Source of the DNA: Megalopta genalis
Lineage: Eukaryota; Arthropoda; Insecta; Hymenoptera; Halictidae
NCBI RefSeq assembly: GCF_051020955.1
Contig: NW_027477026.1
Span: 42,235 to 106,234 of the forward strand
Length of the DNA: 64,000 nucleotides
Reading direction: 5' to 3'
Both the position numbers and the translations under genes were made by a program. Shown here piece by piece: positions 14,608 through 27,662 of this stretch (position 1 is its first letter; each line of letters begins with the position of its first letter). The notes beneath the pieces are model-generated. The model had not been told where the DNA came from and did no database searches. It saw nothing but the letters and a program-made list of their open reading frames with translations.

Positions 14608-16893
14608 TTGAAGCTAAACCATTTGTTTCGCATGGATTCGAAGATCAGCCTTCTACTTCGCATTGATTTGATGCTAAGTCATGTCTTTCGCATGGATTTG
14701 AAGCTTACTCGTTTGTTTCGCATGCTGTTGAAGCTAAATCATGTATATCACAAGTATTTGAAGCTATATCATACGTTTCGCATGGATTCCAAGATAACCC
14801 TTCTACATCGCATTGATTTGAAGCTAAATCATGTGTTTCGCATGGGTTTGAATCTAACTCATTTGTTTCGCATGCTGTTGAAGCTAAATCATGTATATCA
14901 CAAGTATTTGAAGCTAAACCATTTGTATCGCATGGGATCGAAGATAAGCATCCTACTTCGCATTGATTTGAAGCTAAATCAGGTTTTTCGCATGGATTTG
15001 AAACTAACTCGTTTGTTTCGCATGCTGTTGAAGCTAAATCATATATATCACAAGTATTTGAAGCTATATCATACGTTTCGCATGGATTCCAAGATAACCC
15101 TTCTAATTCGCATTGATTTGAAGCTAAATCATGTGTTTCGCATGGGTTTGAATCTAACTCATTTGTTTCGCATGCTGTTGAAGCTAAATCATGTATATCA
15201 CAAGTATTTGAAGCTAAACCATTTGTTTCGCATGGATTCGAAGATCAGCCTTCTACTTCGCATTGATTTGATGCTAAGTCATGTGTTTCGCATGGATTTG
15301 AAGCTTACTCGTTTGTTTCGCATGCTGTTGAAGCTAAATCATGTATATCACAAGTATTTGAAGCTATATCATACGTTTCGCATGGATTCCAAGATAACCC
15401 TTCTAATTCGCATTGATTTGAATCTAAATCATGTGTTTCGCATGGATTTGAATCTAACTCATTTGTTTCGCATGCTGTTGAAGCTAAATCATGTATATCA
15501 CAAGTATTTGAAGCTAAACCATTTGTATCGCATGGGATCGAAGATAAGCCTTCTACTTCGCATTGATTTTAATCTAAATCATGTCTTTCGCATGGATTTA
15601 AAGGCAACTCGTTTGTTTCGCATGCAGTTGAAGCTGAATCATGTATATCGCAAGTATTTGAAGCTAAACTATTCGTTTCGCATGGATTCCAAGTTAACTC
15701 GTTTGTTTCGCATACAGTTGAAGCTAAATCACGTATATCACAAGTATTTGCAGCTAAACCATTTGTTTCGCATCGATACGAAGATAACCCTTCTACTTCG
15801 CATTGATTTGAAGCTAAATCATGTGTTTCGCATGGATTTGAATCTAACTCGTTTATTTTGCATGCTGTTGAAGCTAAATCATGTATATCACAAGTATAAG
15901 AAGCTAATCCGTTTGTGTCGCATGGATTCGAAGATAAGCCTTCTACTTCGCATTGATTTGAAGCTAAATCATGTGTTTCGCATGGATTTGAATCTAACTC
16001 ATTTGTTTCGCATGCTGTTGAAGCTAAATCATGTATATCACAAGTATTTGAAGCTAAACCATTTGTATCGCATGGGATCGAAGATAAGCATCCTACTTCG
16101 CATTGATTTGAAGCTAAATCAGGTTTTTCGCATGGATTTGAAACTAACTCGTTTGTTTCGCATGCTGTTGAAGCTAAATCATATATATCACAAGTATTTG
16201 AAGCTAAACCATTTGTATCGCATTTATTCGGAGCTAAGCCTTCTACTTCGCATTGATTTGAGGCTAAATCATGTGTTTCGCTCGGTTTTGAAGCTAACTC
16301 GTTTGTTTCGCATGCTGTTGAAGCTAAATCATGTATATCACAAGTATTTGAAGCTATATCATACGTTTCGCATGGATTCCAAGATAACCCTTCTAATTCG
16401 CATTGATTTGAAGCTAAATCATGTGTTTCGCATGGATTTGAAGCTAACTCGTTTGTTTCGCATGCTGTTGAAGCTAAATCATGTATATCACAAGTATTTC
16501 AAGCTAAACCATTTGTTACGCATGGATTCGAAGATAAGCCTTCTACTTCGCATTGATTTGATGCTAAATCATGTGTTTCGCATGGATTTGAAGCTAACTC
16601 GTTTGTTTCGCATGCTGTTGAAGCTAAATCATGTATATCACAAGTATTTGAAGCTAAACCATTTGTATCGGATGGGATCGAAGATAAGCCTCCTACTTCG
16701 CATTGATTTGAAGCTAAATCATGTGTTTCGCATGGATTTGAAGCTAAATCATATATATCACAAGTATTTGAAGCTAAACCATTTGTTTCGCATTTATTCG
16801 AAGCTAAGCCTTCTACTTCGCATTGATTTGAGGCTAAATCATGTGTTTCGCTTGGTTTTGAAGCTAACTCGTTTTTTTCGCATGCAGTTGTAG
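14608..16893 (+). other. Longest open frame (761 aa), repeat-derived, not called as a gene
   Basis: This frame is open because the 30-bp repeat keeps phase and the plus-frame consensus lacks stops. The product is only decapeptides such as LKLNHVFRMD, LKLTRLFRML and LKLNHVYHKY, rich in Leu, Lys, Arg, His and Asn. No signal peptide, membrane segment, catalytic motif or non-repeat end is visible. The start is simply the first ATG after an in-frame TAG in the E variant CAGTTGTAGCT, and the end is the next such TAG, so both limits are repeat variants rather than gene ends. The same holds for 11124-13175 (683 aa), 9361-11043 (560 aa), 19257-20618 (453 aa) and 16918-18273 (451 aa). A gene predictor might call these; I judge them spurious. 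Confidence 0.15.
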
Positions 16894-17270
16894 CTAAATC
16901 ATGTATATCACAAGTATTTGAAGCTGAATCATGTATATAGCAAGTATTTGAAGCTAAACTATTCGTTTCGCATGGATTCCAAGTTAACTCGTTTGTTTCG
17001 CATACAGTTGAAGCTAAATCACGTATATCACAAGTATTTGCAGCTAAACCATTTGTTTCGCATCGATACGAAGATAACCCTTCTACTTCGCATTGATTTG
17101 AAGCTAAATCATGTGTTTCGCATGGATTTGAATCTAACTCGTTTATTTTGCATGCTGTTGAAGCTAAATCATGTATATCACAAGTATAAGAAGCTAATCC
17201 GTTTGTGTCGCATGGATTCGAAGATAAGCCTTCTACTTCGCATTGATTTGAAGCTAAATCATGTGTTTCG
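15640..17270. repeat. Block repeated at 1290-bp spacing, related to 9.5 kb
   Basis: The series containing the short 90-bp HOR and the A variant CAAGTATAAGAAGCTAA occurs at about 9751, 15898 and 17188. The last two share further private changes (CCAAGTTAAC; TATTTTGCATG), giving a copy of about 340 bp at 43 units distance. Similarly, about 13.67-14.60 kb matches about 15.98-16.91 kb at 2310 bp (77 units). All distances here are whole numbers of 30-bp units. Confidence 0.6.
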
Positions 17271-20200
17271 CATGGATTTGAAACTAACTCGTTTGTTTCG
17301 CATGCTGTTGAAGCTAAATCATATATATCACAAGTATTTGAAGCTATATCATACGTTTCGCATGGATTCCAAGATAACCCTTCTAATTCGCATTGATTTG
17401 AAGCTAAATCATGTGTTTCGCATGGATTTGAAGCTAACTCGTTTGTTTCGCATGCTGTTGAAGCTAAATCATGTATATCACAAGTATTTCAAGCTAAACC
17501 ATTTGTTACGCATGGATTCGAAGATCAGCCTTCTACTTCGCATTGACTTGATGATAAATCATGTGTTTCGCATGGATTTGAAGCTAACTCGTTTGTTTCG
17601 CATGCTGTTGAAGCTAAATCATGTATATCACAAGTATTTGAAGCTAAACCATTTGTATCGCATGGATTCGAAGATAAGCCTTCTACTTCGCATTGATTTT
17701 AATCTAAATCATGTCTTTCGCATGGATTTAAAGGCAACTCGTTTGTTTCGCATGCAGTTGAAGCTGAATCATGTATATCGCAAGTATTTGAAGCTAAACT
17801 ATTCGTTTCGCATGGATTCCAAGTTAACTCGTTTGTTTCGCATACAGTTGAAGCTAAATCACGTATATCACAAGTATTTCAAGCTAAACCATTTGTTACG
17901 CATGGATTCGAAGATAAGCCTTCTACTTCGCATTGATTTGATGCTAAATCATGTGTTTCGCATGGATTTGAAGCTAACTCGTTTGTTTCGCATGCTGTTG
18001 AAGCTAAATCATGTATATCACAAGTATTTGAAGCTAAACCATTTGTATCGGATGGGATCGAAGATAAGCCTCCTACTTCGCATTGATTTGAAGCTAAATC
18101 ATGTGTTACGCATGGATTTGAAGCTAAATCATATATATCACAAGTATTTGAAGCTAAACCATTTGTTTCGCATTTATTCGAAGCTAAGCCTTCTACTTCG
18201 CATTGATTTGAGGCTAAATCATGTGTTTCGCTTGGTTTTGAAGCTAACTCGTTTTTTTCGCATGCAGTTGTAGCTAAATCATGTATATCACAAGTATTTG
18301 TAGCTAAACCATTTGTTTCGCATGGATTCGAAGATCAGCCTTCTACTTCGCATTGATTTGATGCTAAGTCATGTCTTTCGCATGGATTTGAAGCTTACTC
18401 GTTTGTTTCGCATGCTGTTGAAGCTAAATTATGTATATCACAAGTATTTGAAGCTATATCATACGTTTCGCATGGATTCCAAGATAACCCTTCTACTTCG
18501 CATTGATTTGAAGCTAAATCATGTGTTTCGCATGGGTTTGAATCTAACTCATTTGTTTCGCATGCTGTTGAAGCTAAATCATGTATATCACAAGTATTTG
18601 AAGCTAAAGCATTTGTATCGCATGGGATCGAAGATAAGCATCCTACTTCGCATTGATTTGAAGCTAAATCAGGTTTTTCGCATGGATTTGAAACTAACTC
18701 GTTTGTTTCGCATGCAGTTGAAGCTGAATCATGTAGATCACAAGTATTTGAAGCTAAACCATTCGTTTCGCATGGATTCGAAGATAAGCCTTCCACTTCT
18801 CATTGATTTGAAGATAAATCATGTGTTTCGCTTGGATTTGAATATAACTCATTTGTTTCGCATGCTGTTGAAGCTAAATCATGTATATCACAAGTATTTG
18901 AAGCTAAACCATTTGTTTCGCATGGATTCGAAGATCAGCCTTCTACTTCGCATTGATTTGATGCTAAGTCATGTGTTTCGCATGGATTTGAAGCTTACTC
19001 GTTTGTTTCGCATGCTGTTGAAGCTAAATCATGTATATCACAAGTATTTGAAGCTATATCATACGTTTCGCATGGATTCCAAGATAACCCTTCTAATTCG
19101 CATTGATTTGAAGCTAAATCATGTGTTTCGCATGGATTTGAAGCTAACTCGTTTGTTTCGCATGCTGTTGAAGCTAAATCATATATATCACAAGTATTTG
19201 AAGCTAAACCATTTGTATCGCATGGAATCGAAAATAAGCCTCCTACTTCGCATTGTTTGGAGCTACATTATGTGTTCCGCATGGATTTGAAGCTAACTCG
19301 TTTGTTTCGCATGCAGTTGAAGATGAATCATGTAGATCACAAGTATTTGAAGCTAAACTATTCGTTTCGCATGGATTCGAAGATAAGCCTTCCACTTCTC
19401 ATTGATTTGAAGATAAATCATGTGTTTCGCTTGGATTTGAATATAACTCATTTGTTTCGCATGCTGTTGAAGCTAAATCATGTATATCACAAGTATTTGA
19501 AGCTAAACCATTTGTTTCGCATGGATTCGAAGATCAGCCTTCTACTTCGCATTGATTTGATGCTAAGTCATGTGTTTCGCATGGATTTGAAGCTTACTCG
19601 TTTGTTTCGCATGCTGTTGAAGCTAAATCATGTATATCACAAGTATTTGAAGCTACATCATACGTTTCGCATGGATTCCAAGATAACCCTTCTAATTCGC
19701 ATTGATTTGAATCTAAATCATGTGTTTCGCATGGATTTGAATCTAACTCATTTGTTTCGCATGCTGTTGAAGCTAAATCATGTATATCACAAGTATTTGA
19801 AGCTAAACCATTTGTATCGCATGGGATCGAAGATAAGCATCCTACTTCGCATTGATTTGAAGCTAAATCAGGTTTTTCGCATGGATTTGAAGCTAACTCG
19901 TTTGTTTCGCATGCTGTTGAAGCTAAATCATATATATCACAAGTATTTGAAGCTAAGCCATTTGTATCGCATTTATTTGAAGCTAAGCCTTCTACTTCGC
20001 ATTGATTTGAGGCTAAATCATGTGTTTCGCTCGGTTTTGAAGCTAACTCGTTTGTTTCGCATGCTGTTGAAGCTAAATCATGTATATCACAAGTATTTGA
20101 AGCTATATCATACGTTTCGCATGGATTCCAAGATAACCCTTCTAATTCGCATTGATTTGAATCTAAATCATGTGTTTCGCATGGATTTAAAGCTAACTCG

Positions 20201-22724
20201 TTTGTTTCGCATGCAGTTGCAGCTGAATCATGTATATCACAAGTATTTGAAGCTAAACTATTCGTTTCGCATGGATTCGAAGATAAGTCTACCACTTCGC
20301 ATTGATTTGATGCTAAATCATGTGTTTCGCAAGGATTTGAAGCTAACTCGTTTGTTTCGCATGCTGTTGAAGCTAACTCAAGTGTATCCAAAGTATTTGA
20401 AGCTAAACCATTTGCTTCGCATGGATTCGAAGATCAGCCTTCTACTTCGCATTGATTTGATGCTAAATCATGTGTTTCGCATGGATTTGAAGCTAACTCG
20501 TTTTTTTTCACATGCTGTTGAAGCTAAATCATGTACATCACATATATTTGAAGCTAAACCATTTGTATCGCATGGAACCGAAGACAACTCTTCTAATTCG
20601 CAATTGATTTGCAGCTAAATCATGTGTTTCGCATGGATTTGAAGCTAACTCGTTTGTTTCGCATGCTGTTGAAGCTACATCATGTATATCACAAGTATTT
20701 GAAGCTAAACCATTTGTTACGCATGGATTCGAAGATCAGCCTTCTACTTAGCATTGATTTGATGCTAAATCATGTGTTTCGCGTGGATTTGAAGCTAACT
20801 CGTTTGTTTCGCATGCTGTTGAAGCTAAATCATATATATCACAAGTATTTGAAGCTAAACCATTTGTATCGCATGGAATCGAAAATAAGCCTCCTACTTC
20901 GCATTGATTTGAAGCTACATCATGTGTTCCGCATGGATTTGAAGCTAACTCGTTTGTTTCGCATGCAGTTGAAGCTGAATCATGTAGATCACAAGTTTTT
21001 GAAGCTAAACTATACGTTTCGCATGGATTCGAAGATAAGTCTTCCACTTCGCATTGATTTGATGCTAAATCATGTGTTACGCAAGGATTTGAAGCTAACT
21101 CGTTTGTTTCGCATGCTGTTGAAGCTAACTCAAGTGTATCAAAAGTATTTGAAGCTAAACCATTTGCTTCGCATGGATTCGAAGATCAGCCTTCTACTTC
21201 GCATTGATTTGATGCTAAATCATGTGTTTCGCATGGATTTGAAGCTAACTCGTTTTTTTCGCATGCTGTTGAAGCTAAATCATGTACATCACATATATTT
21301 GAAGCTAAACCATTTGTATCGCATGGAACCGAAGACAACTCTTCTAATTCGCATTGATTTGAAGCTAAATCATGTGTTTCGCATGGATTTGAAGCTAACT
21401 CGTTTGTTTCGCATGCTGTTGAAGCTAAATCATGTATATCACAAGTATTTGAAGCTAAACCATTTGTTACGCATGGATTCGAAGATCAGCCTTCTACTTA
21501 GCATTGATTTGATGCTAAATCATGTGTTTCGCATGGATTTGAAGCTAACCCGTTTGTTTCGCATGCTGTTGAAGCTAAATCATATATATCACAAGTATTT
21601 GAAGCTAAACCATTTGTATCGCAAGGAATCGAAAATAAGCCTCCTACTTCGCATTGTTTGGAGCTACATCATGTGTTCCGCATGGATTTGAAGCTAACTC
21701 GTTTGTTTCGCATGCAGTTGAAACTGAATCATGTAGATCACAAGTATTTGAAGCTAAACTATTCGTTTCGCATGGATTCGAAGATAAGCCTTCCACTTCT
21801 CATTGATTTGAAGATAAATCATGTGTTTCGCTTGGATTTGAATATAACTCATTTGTTTCGCATGCTGTTGAAGCTAAATCATGTATATCACAAGTATTTG
21901 AAGCTAAACCATTTGTTTCGCATGGATTCGAAGATCAGCCTTCTACTTCGCATTGATTTAATGCTAAATCATGTGTTTCGCATGGATTTGAAGCTTACTC
22001 GTTTGTTTCGCATGCTGTTGAAGCTATATCATACGTTTCGCATGGATTCCAAGATAACCCTTCTAATTCGCATTGATTTGAATCTAAATCATGTGTTTCG
22101 CATGGATTATAAGCTAACTCGTTTGTTTCGCATGCAGTTGAAGCTAAATCATGTATATCACAAGTATTTGAAGCTAAACCATTTGTTTCGCATGGATTCG
22201 AAGATAAGCCTTCTACTTCGCATTGATTTTAATCTAAATCATGTGTTTCGCATGGATTTGAAGCTAACTCGTTTGTTTCGCATGCTGTTGAAACTAAATC
22301 ATGTATATCACAAGTATTTGAAGCTAAACCATTTGTATCGCATGGAATCGAAAATAAGCCTCCTACTTCGCATTGTTTGGAGCTACATCATGTGTTCCGC
22401 ATGGATTTGAAGCTAACTCGTTTGTTTCGCATGCAGTTGAAGCTGAATCATGTAGATCACAAGTATTTGAAGCTAAACTATTCGTTTCGCATGGATTCGA
22501 AGATAAGCCTTCCACTTCTCATTGATTTGAAGATAAATCATGTGTTTCGCTTGGATTTGAATATAACTCATTTGTTTCGCATGCAGTTGCAGCTGAATCA
22601 TGTATATCACAAGTATTTGAAGCTAAACTATTCGTTTCGCATGGATTCGAAGATAAGTCTTCCACTTCGCATTGATTTGATGCTAAATCATGTGTTTATC
22701 ATGGGTTTGAAGCTAACTCGTTTG

Positions 22725-22785
22725 TTTCGCCTGCATTTGAAGCTATATCACTTATATTCACAAGTATGTGAAGCTAAATCATTCG
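22725..22785. repeat. 61-bp divergent unit pair, first occurrence
   Basis: Two adjacent units differ strongly from E and A: TTTCGCCTGCATTTGAAGC, then ATATCACTTATATTCAC, then AAGTATGTGAAGC. One extra base makes the pair 61 bp. It is followed by units with GCCATCAACTTCGCGTTGAC. It recurs near 28844, 31333, 32175, 32722, 33408, 34250, 35090, 36230, 51047, 52550, 57614, 58421, 59624, 59864, 62054, 62861 and 63764. A subtype with TATATTTTCAAG occurs near 31573, 34490, 51800, 55427, 56267, 58063, 60707 and 62503. Positions are by eye. Confidence 0.8.
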
Positions 22786-23280
22786 TTTCGCATGGATTTG
22801 TAGCTAAGCCATCAACTTCGCGTTGACTTGATACTAAATCATGTGTTTCGCAAGGATTTGAAGCTAACTCGCTTGTTTCGCATGCTGTTGAAGCTAGATC
22901 ATGTATATCACCAGTATTTGAAGCTAAACCATTTGTATCGCATGGGATCGAAGATAAGCCTCCTACTTCGCATTGATTTGAAGCTAAATCATGTGTTTCG
23001 CATGGATTTGAAGCTAACTCGTTTGTATCGCATGCTGTTGAAGCTAAATCATATATATCACAAGTATTTGAAGCTAAACCATTTGTTTCGCATTTATTCG
23101 AAGCTAAGCCTTCTACTTCGCATTGATTTGAGGCTAAATCATGTGTTTCGCTTGGTTTTGAAGCTAACTCGTTTTTTTCGCATGCAGTTGTAGCTAAATC
23201 ATGTATATCACAAGAATTTGAAGCTAAACCATTTGTTTCGCATGGATTCGAAGATAAGCCTTCTACTTCGCATTGATTTG

Positions 23281-23430
23281 AAGCTAAATCATGTGTTTCG
23301 CATGGATTTGAAGCTAACTCGTTTGTTTCGCATGCTGTTGAAGCTAAATCATGTATATCACAAGTATTTGAAGCTAAACCATTTGTATCGCATGGGATCG
23401 AAGATAAGCCTCCTACTTCGCATTGATTTG
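23281..23430. repeat. Representative 150-bp higher-order repeat (five 30-bp units)
   Basis: This is a clean example of the five-unit HOR that recurs through the window. The unit types are told apart by their starts and tails: A begins TATCACAAGT and ends AAACCATTTG; B begins TTTCGCATGG or TATCGCATGG with an ATTCGAAGAT or GATCGAAGAT middle; C begins CTTCGCATTG and ends AAATCATGTG; D begins TTTCGCATGG and ends AACTCGTTTG; E begins TTTCGCATGC and ends AAATCATGTA. Order is A-B-C-D-E. Each HOR usually has one GCATGC (SphI) site in E, and B often carries TTCGAA (BstBI), so digests should give 150-bp ladders. B is the most variable type, and its variants are linked to particular A variants, giving a small library of HOR haplotypes. 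Confidence 0.93.
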
Positions 23431-24089
23431 AAGCTAAATCATGTGTTTCGCATGGATTTAAAGCTAACTCGTTTGTTTCGCATGCAGTTGCAGCTGAATC
23501 ATGTATATCACAAGTATTTGAAGCTAAACTATTCGTTTCGCATGGATTCGAAGATAAGTCTTCCACTTCGCATTGATTTGATGCTAAATCATGTGTTTCG
23601 CAAGGATTTGAAGCTAACTCGTTTGTTTCGCATGCTGTTGAAGCTAACTCAAGTGTATCAAAAGTATTTGAAGCTAAACCATTTGCTTCGCATGGATTCG
23701 AAGATCAGCCGTCTACTTCGCATTGATTTGATGCTAAATCATGTGTTTCGCATGGATTTGAAGCTAACTCGTTTTTTTCGCATGCTGTTGAAGCTACATC
23801 ATGTACATCACATATATTTGAAGCTAAACCATTTGTATCGCATGGAACCGAAGACAACTCTTCTAATTCGCATTGATTTGAAGCTAAATCATGTGTTTCG
23901 CATGGATTTGAAGCTAACTCGTTTGTTTCGCATGCTGTTGAAGCAAAATCATGTATATCACAAGTATTTGAAGCTAAACCATTTGTTACGCATGGATTCG
24001 AAGATCAGCCTTCTACTTAGCATTGATTTGATGCTAAATCATGTGTTTCGCATGGATTCGAAGCTAACTCGTTTGTTTCGCATGCTGTT

Positions 24090-24360
24090 GAAGCTAAATC
24101 ATATATATCACAAGTATTTGAAGCTAAACCATATGTATCGCATGGAATCGAAAATAAGCCTCCTACTTCGCATTGTTTGGAGCTACATCATGTGTTCCGC
24201 ATGGATTTGAAGCTAACTCGTTTGTTTCGCATGCAGTTGAAGCTGAATCATGTAGATCACAAGTATTTGAAGCTAAACTATTCGTTTCGCATGGATTCGA
24301 AGATAAGCCTTCCACTTCTCATTGATTTGAAGATAAATCATGTGTTTCGCTTGGATTTGA
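24090..24360. repeat. Recurrent composite block with a 29-bp unit
   Basis: This block has CATTGTTTGGAGC (one base short of CATTGATTTGGAGC), then CATGTGTTCCGC, then units with CATGTAGATCAC and CCTTCCACTTCTCATTG. The same set, in the same order, occurs with CATTGTTTGG starting at 11004, 19251, 21652, 22371 and 24171. The single-base loss throws both open frames into stops. A related block near 18715-18850 has the later units but not the 29-bp unit. Confidence 0.8.
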
Positions 24361-27300
24361 ATATAACTCATTTGTTTCGCATGCTGTTGAAGCTAAATCA
24401 TGTATATCACAAGTATTTGAAGCTAAACCATTTGTTTCGCATGGATTCGAAGATCAGCCTTCTACTTCGCATTGATTTGATGCTAAATCATGTGTTTCGC
24501 ATGGATTTCAAGCTTACTCGTTTGTTTCGCATGCTGTTGAAGCTAAATCATGTATATCACAAGTATTTGAAGCTATATCATACGTTTCGCATGGATTCCA
24601 AGATAACCCTTCAAATTCGCATTGATTTGAAGCTAAATCATGTGTTTCGCATGGATTATAAGCTAACTCCTTTGTTTCGCATGCTGTTGAAGCTAAATCA
24701 TGTATATCACATGTATTTGAAGCTAAACCATTTGTATCGCATGGGATCGAAGATAAGCCTCCTACTTCGCATTGATTTGAAGCTAAATCATGTGTTTCGC
24801 ATGGATTTGAAGCTAACTCGTTTGTTTCGCATGCTGTTGAAGCTAAATCATATATATCACAAGTATTTGAAGCTATATCATACTTTTCGCATGGATTCCA
24901 AGATAACCCTTCTAATTCGCATTGATTTGAAGCTAAATCATGTGTTTCGCATGGATTTGAAGCTAACTCGTTTTTTTCGCATGCAGTTGTAGCTAAATCA
25001 TGTATATCCCAAGTAATTGAAGCTAAACCATTTGTTTCGCATGGATTTGAAGCTAACTTGTTTGATTCGCGAGCAGTTGAAGCTAAATCATATATATCAC
25101 AAGTATTTGAAGCTAAACCACTTGTTTCGCATTTATTCGAAGCTAAGCCTTCTACTTCGCATTGATTTGAGGCTAAATCATGTGTTTCGCTTGGTTTTGA
25201 AGCTAACTCGTTTTTTTCGCATGCTGTTGTAGCTAAATCATGTATATCACAAGTATTTCAAGCTAAACCATTTGTTTCGCATGGATTCGAAGATAAGCCT
25301 ACTACTTCGCATTGATTTGAAGCTAAATCATGTGTTTCGCATGGATTTGAATCTAACTCGTACATTTCGCATGCTGTTGTAGCTAATTCATGTATATCAC
25401 AAGTATTTGAAGCTAAACCATTTGTTTCGCATTTATTCGAAGCCAAGGCATCCACTTCGCATTGATTTGAGGCTAAATCATGTGTTTCGCTTGGTTTTGA
25501 AGCTAACTCGTTTTTTTCGCATGCTGTTGAAGCTAAATCATGTATATCGCAAGTATTTGAAGCTATATCATACGTTTCGCAAGGAATCGAAGATATGCCT
25601 CCTACTTCGCATTCATTTGAAGCTAAATCATGTGTTTCGCATGGATTTGAAGCTAACTCGTTTGTTTCGCATGCAGTTGAAGCTGAATCATGTATATCAC
25701 AAGTATTTGAAGCTAAACTATTCGTTTCGCATGGATTCGAAGATAAGCCTTCTTCATCGCATTGATTTGATGCTAAATCATGTGTTTCGCATGGATTTGA
25801 ATCTAACTCGTTTGTTTCGCATGCTGTTGAAGCTAACTCAAGTGTATCAAAAGTATTTGAAGCTAAACCATTTGCTTCGCATGGATTCGAAGATCAGCCT
25901 TCTACTTCGCATTGATTTGATGCTAAATCATGTGTTTCGCATGGATTTGAAGTTAACTCGTTTGTTTCGCATGCAGTTGAAGCTAAATCATGTATATCAC
26001 AAATATTTGCAGCTAAACCATTTGTTTCGCATGGATTCGAAGATAACACTTCTACTTCGCATTGATTTGAAGCTAAATCATGTGTTTCGCATGGATTTGA
26101 AGCTAACTCGTTTGTTTCGCATGCTGTTGAAACTAAATCATGTATATCACAAGTATTTGAAGCTATATCATTTGTTTCGCATGGATTCGAAGATAAGCCT
26201 ACTACTTCGCATTGATTTGAAGCTAAATCATGTGTTTCGCATGGATTTGAATCTAACTCGTACATTTCGCATGCTGTTGTAGCTAATTCATGTATATCAC
26301 AAGTATTTGAAGCTAAACCATTTGTTTCGCATTTATTCGAAGCTAAGCCTTCCACTTCGCATTGATTTGAGGCTAAATCATGTGTTTCGCTTGGTTTTGA
26401 AGCTAACTCGTTTTTTTCGCATGCTGTTGAAGCTAAATCATGTATATCACAAGTATTTGAAGCTATATCATACGTTTCGCAAGGAATCGAAGATATGCCT
26501 CCTACTTCGCATTGATTTGAAGCTAAATCATGTGTTTCGCATGGATTTGAAGCTAACTCGTTTGTTTCACATGCAGTTGAAGCTCAATCATGTATATCAC
26601 AAGTATTTGAAGCTAAACTATTCGTTTCGCATGGATTCGAAGATAAGCCTCCCACATCGCATTGATTTGATGCTAAATCATGTGTTTCGCATGGATTTGA
26701 AGCTAACTCGTTTGTTTCGCATGCTGTTGAAGCTAAATCAAGTGTATCAAAGGTATTTGAAGCTAAACCATTTGCTTCGCATGGGATCGAAGATAAGCCT
26801 CCTACTTCGCATTGTTTTGAAGCTAAATCATGTGTTTCGCATGGATTTGAAGCTAACTCGTTTGTTTCGAATGCTGTTGAAGCTAAATCATATATATCAC
26901 AAGTATTTGAAGCTATATCATACTTTTCGCATGGATTCCAAGATAGCCCTTCTAATTCGCATTGATTTGAAGCTAAATCATGTGTTTCGCATGGATTTGA
27001 AGCTAACTCGTTTTTTTCGCATGCAGTTGTAGCTAAATCATGTATATCACAAGTAATTGAAGCTAAACCATTTGTTTCGCATGGATTTGAAGCTAACTTG
27101 TTTGATTCGCGAGCAGTTGAAGCTAAATCATATACATCACAAGTATTTGAAGCTAAACCATTTGTTTCGCATTTATTCGAAGCTAAGCCTTCTACTTCGC
27201 ATTGATTTGAGGCTAAATCATGTGTTTCGCTTGGTTTTGAAGCTAACTCGTTTTTTTCGCATGCTGTTGTAGCTAAATCATGTATATCACAAGTATTTGA

Positions 27301-27662
27301 AGCTAAACCATTTGTTTCGCATGGATTCGAAGATAAGCCTACTACTTCGCATTGATTTGAAGCTAAATCATGTGTTTCGTATGGATTTGAATCTAACTCG
27401 TACATTTCGCATGCTGTTGTAGCTAATTCATGTATATCACAAGTATTTGCAGCTAAACCATTTGCTTCGCATGGATTCGAAGATCAGCCTTCTACTTCGC
27501 ATTGATTTGATGCTAAATCATGTGTTTCGCATGGATTTGAAGCTAACTCGTTTGTTTCGCATGCTGTTGAAGCTAAATCATGTATATCACAAGTATTTGA
27601 AGCTAAACCATTTGTTTCGCATGGATTCGAAGATAAGCCTCCTACTTCGCATTGATTTGAAG

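Larger units (their letters stand above)
1..27660. repeat. Left array domain, mostly strict 30-bp register
   Basis: This part is made of recurring HOR haplotypes and has few indels: a 2-bp loss in AAATCATATATCAC (near 1436, 2122, 4971, 5659, 9048 and 13571), a 1-bp loss in CATGTAATCAC (3264 and 7639), and a 29-bp unit at five places from 11004 on. Stops in the open plus frame come mainly from one E variant, CAGTTGTAGCT (in-frame TAG). The 29-bp unit with TGTTCGC that marks the right domain is absent. The first copy of the 61-bp divergent module appears only at 22725, so the change of character is gradual between about 22.7 and 27.7 kb rather than a single junction. Confidence 0.75.

Noticed and set aside
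14608..16893. Plus-strand 761-aa open frame as a protein-coding gene
   Set aside because: It is made only of the repeat, starts and stops at repeat variants, and neighbours with the same sequence are broken. Long ORFs are expected when a stop-free unit has a length divisible by 3.
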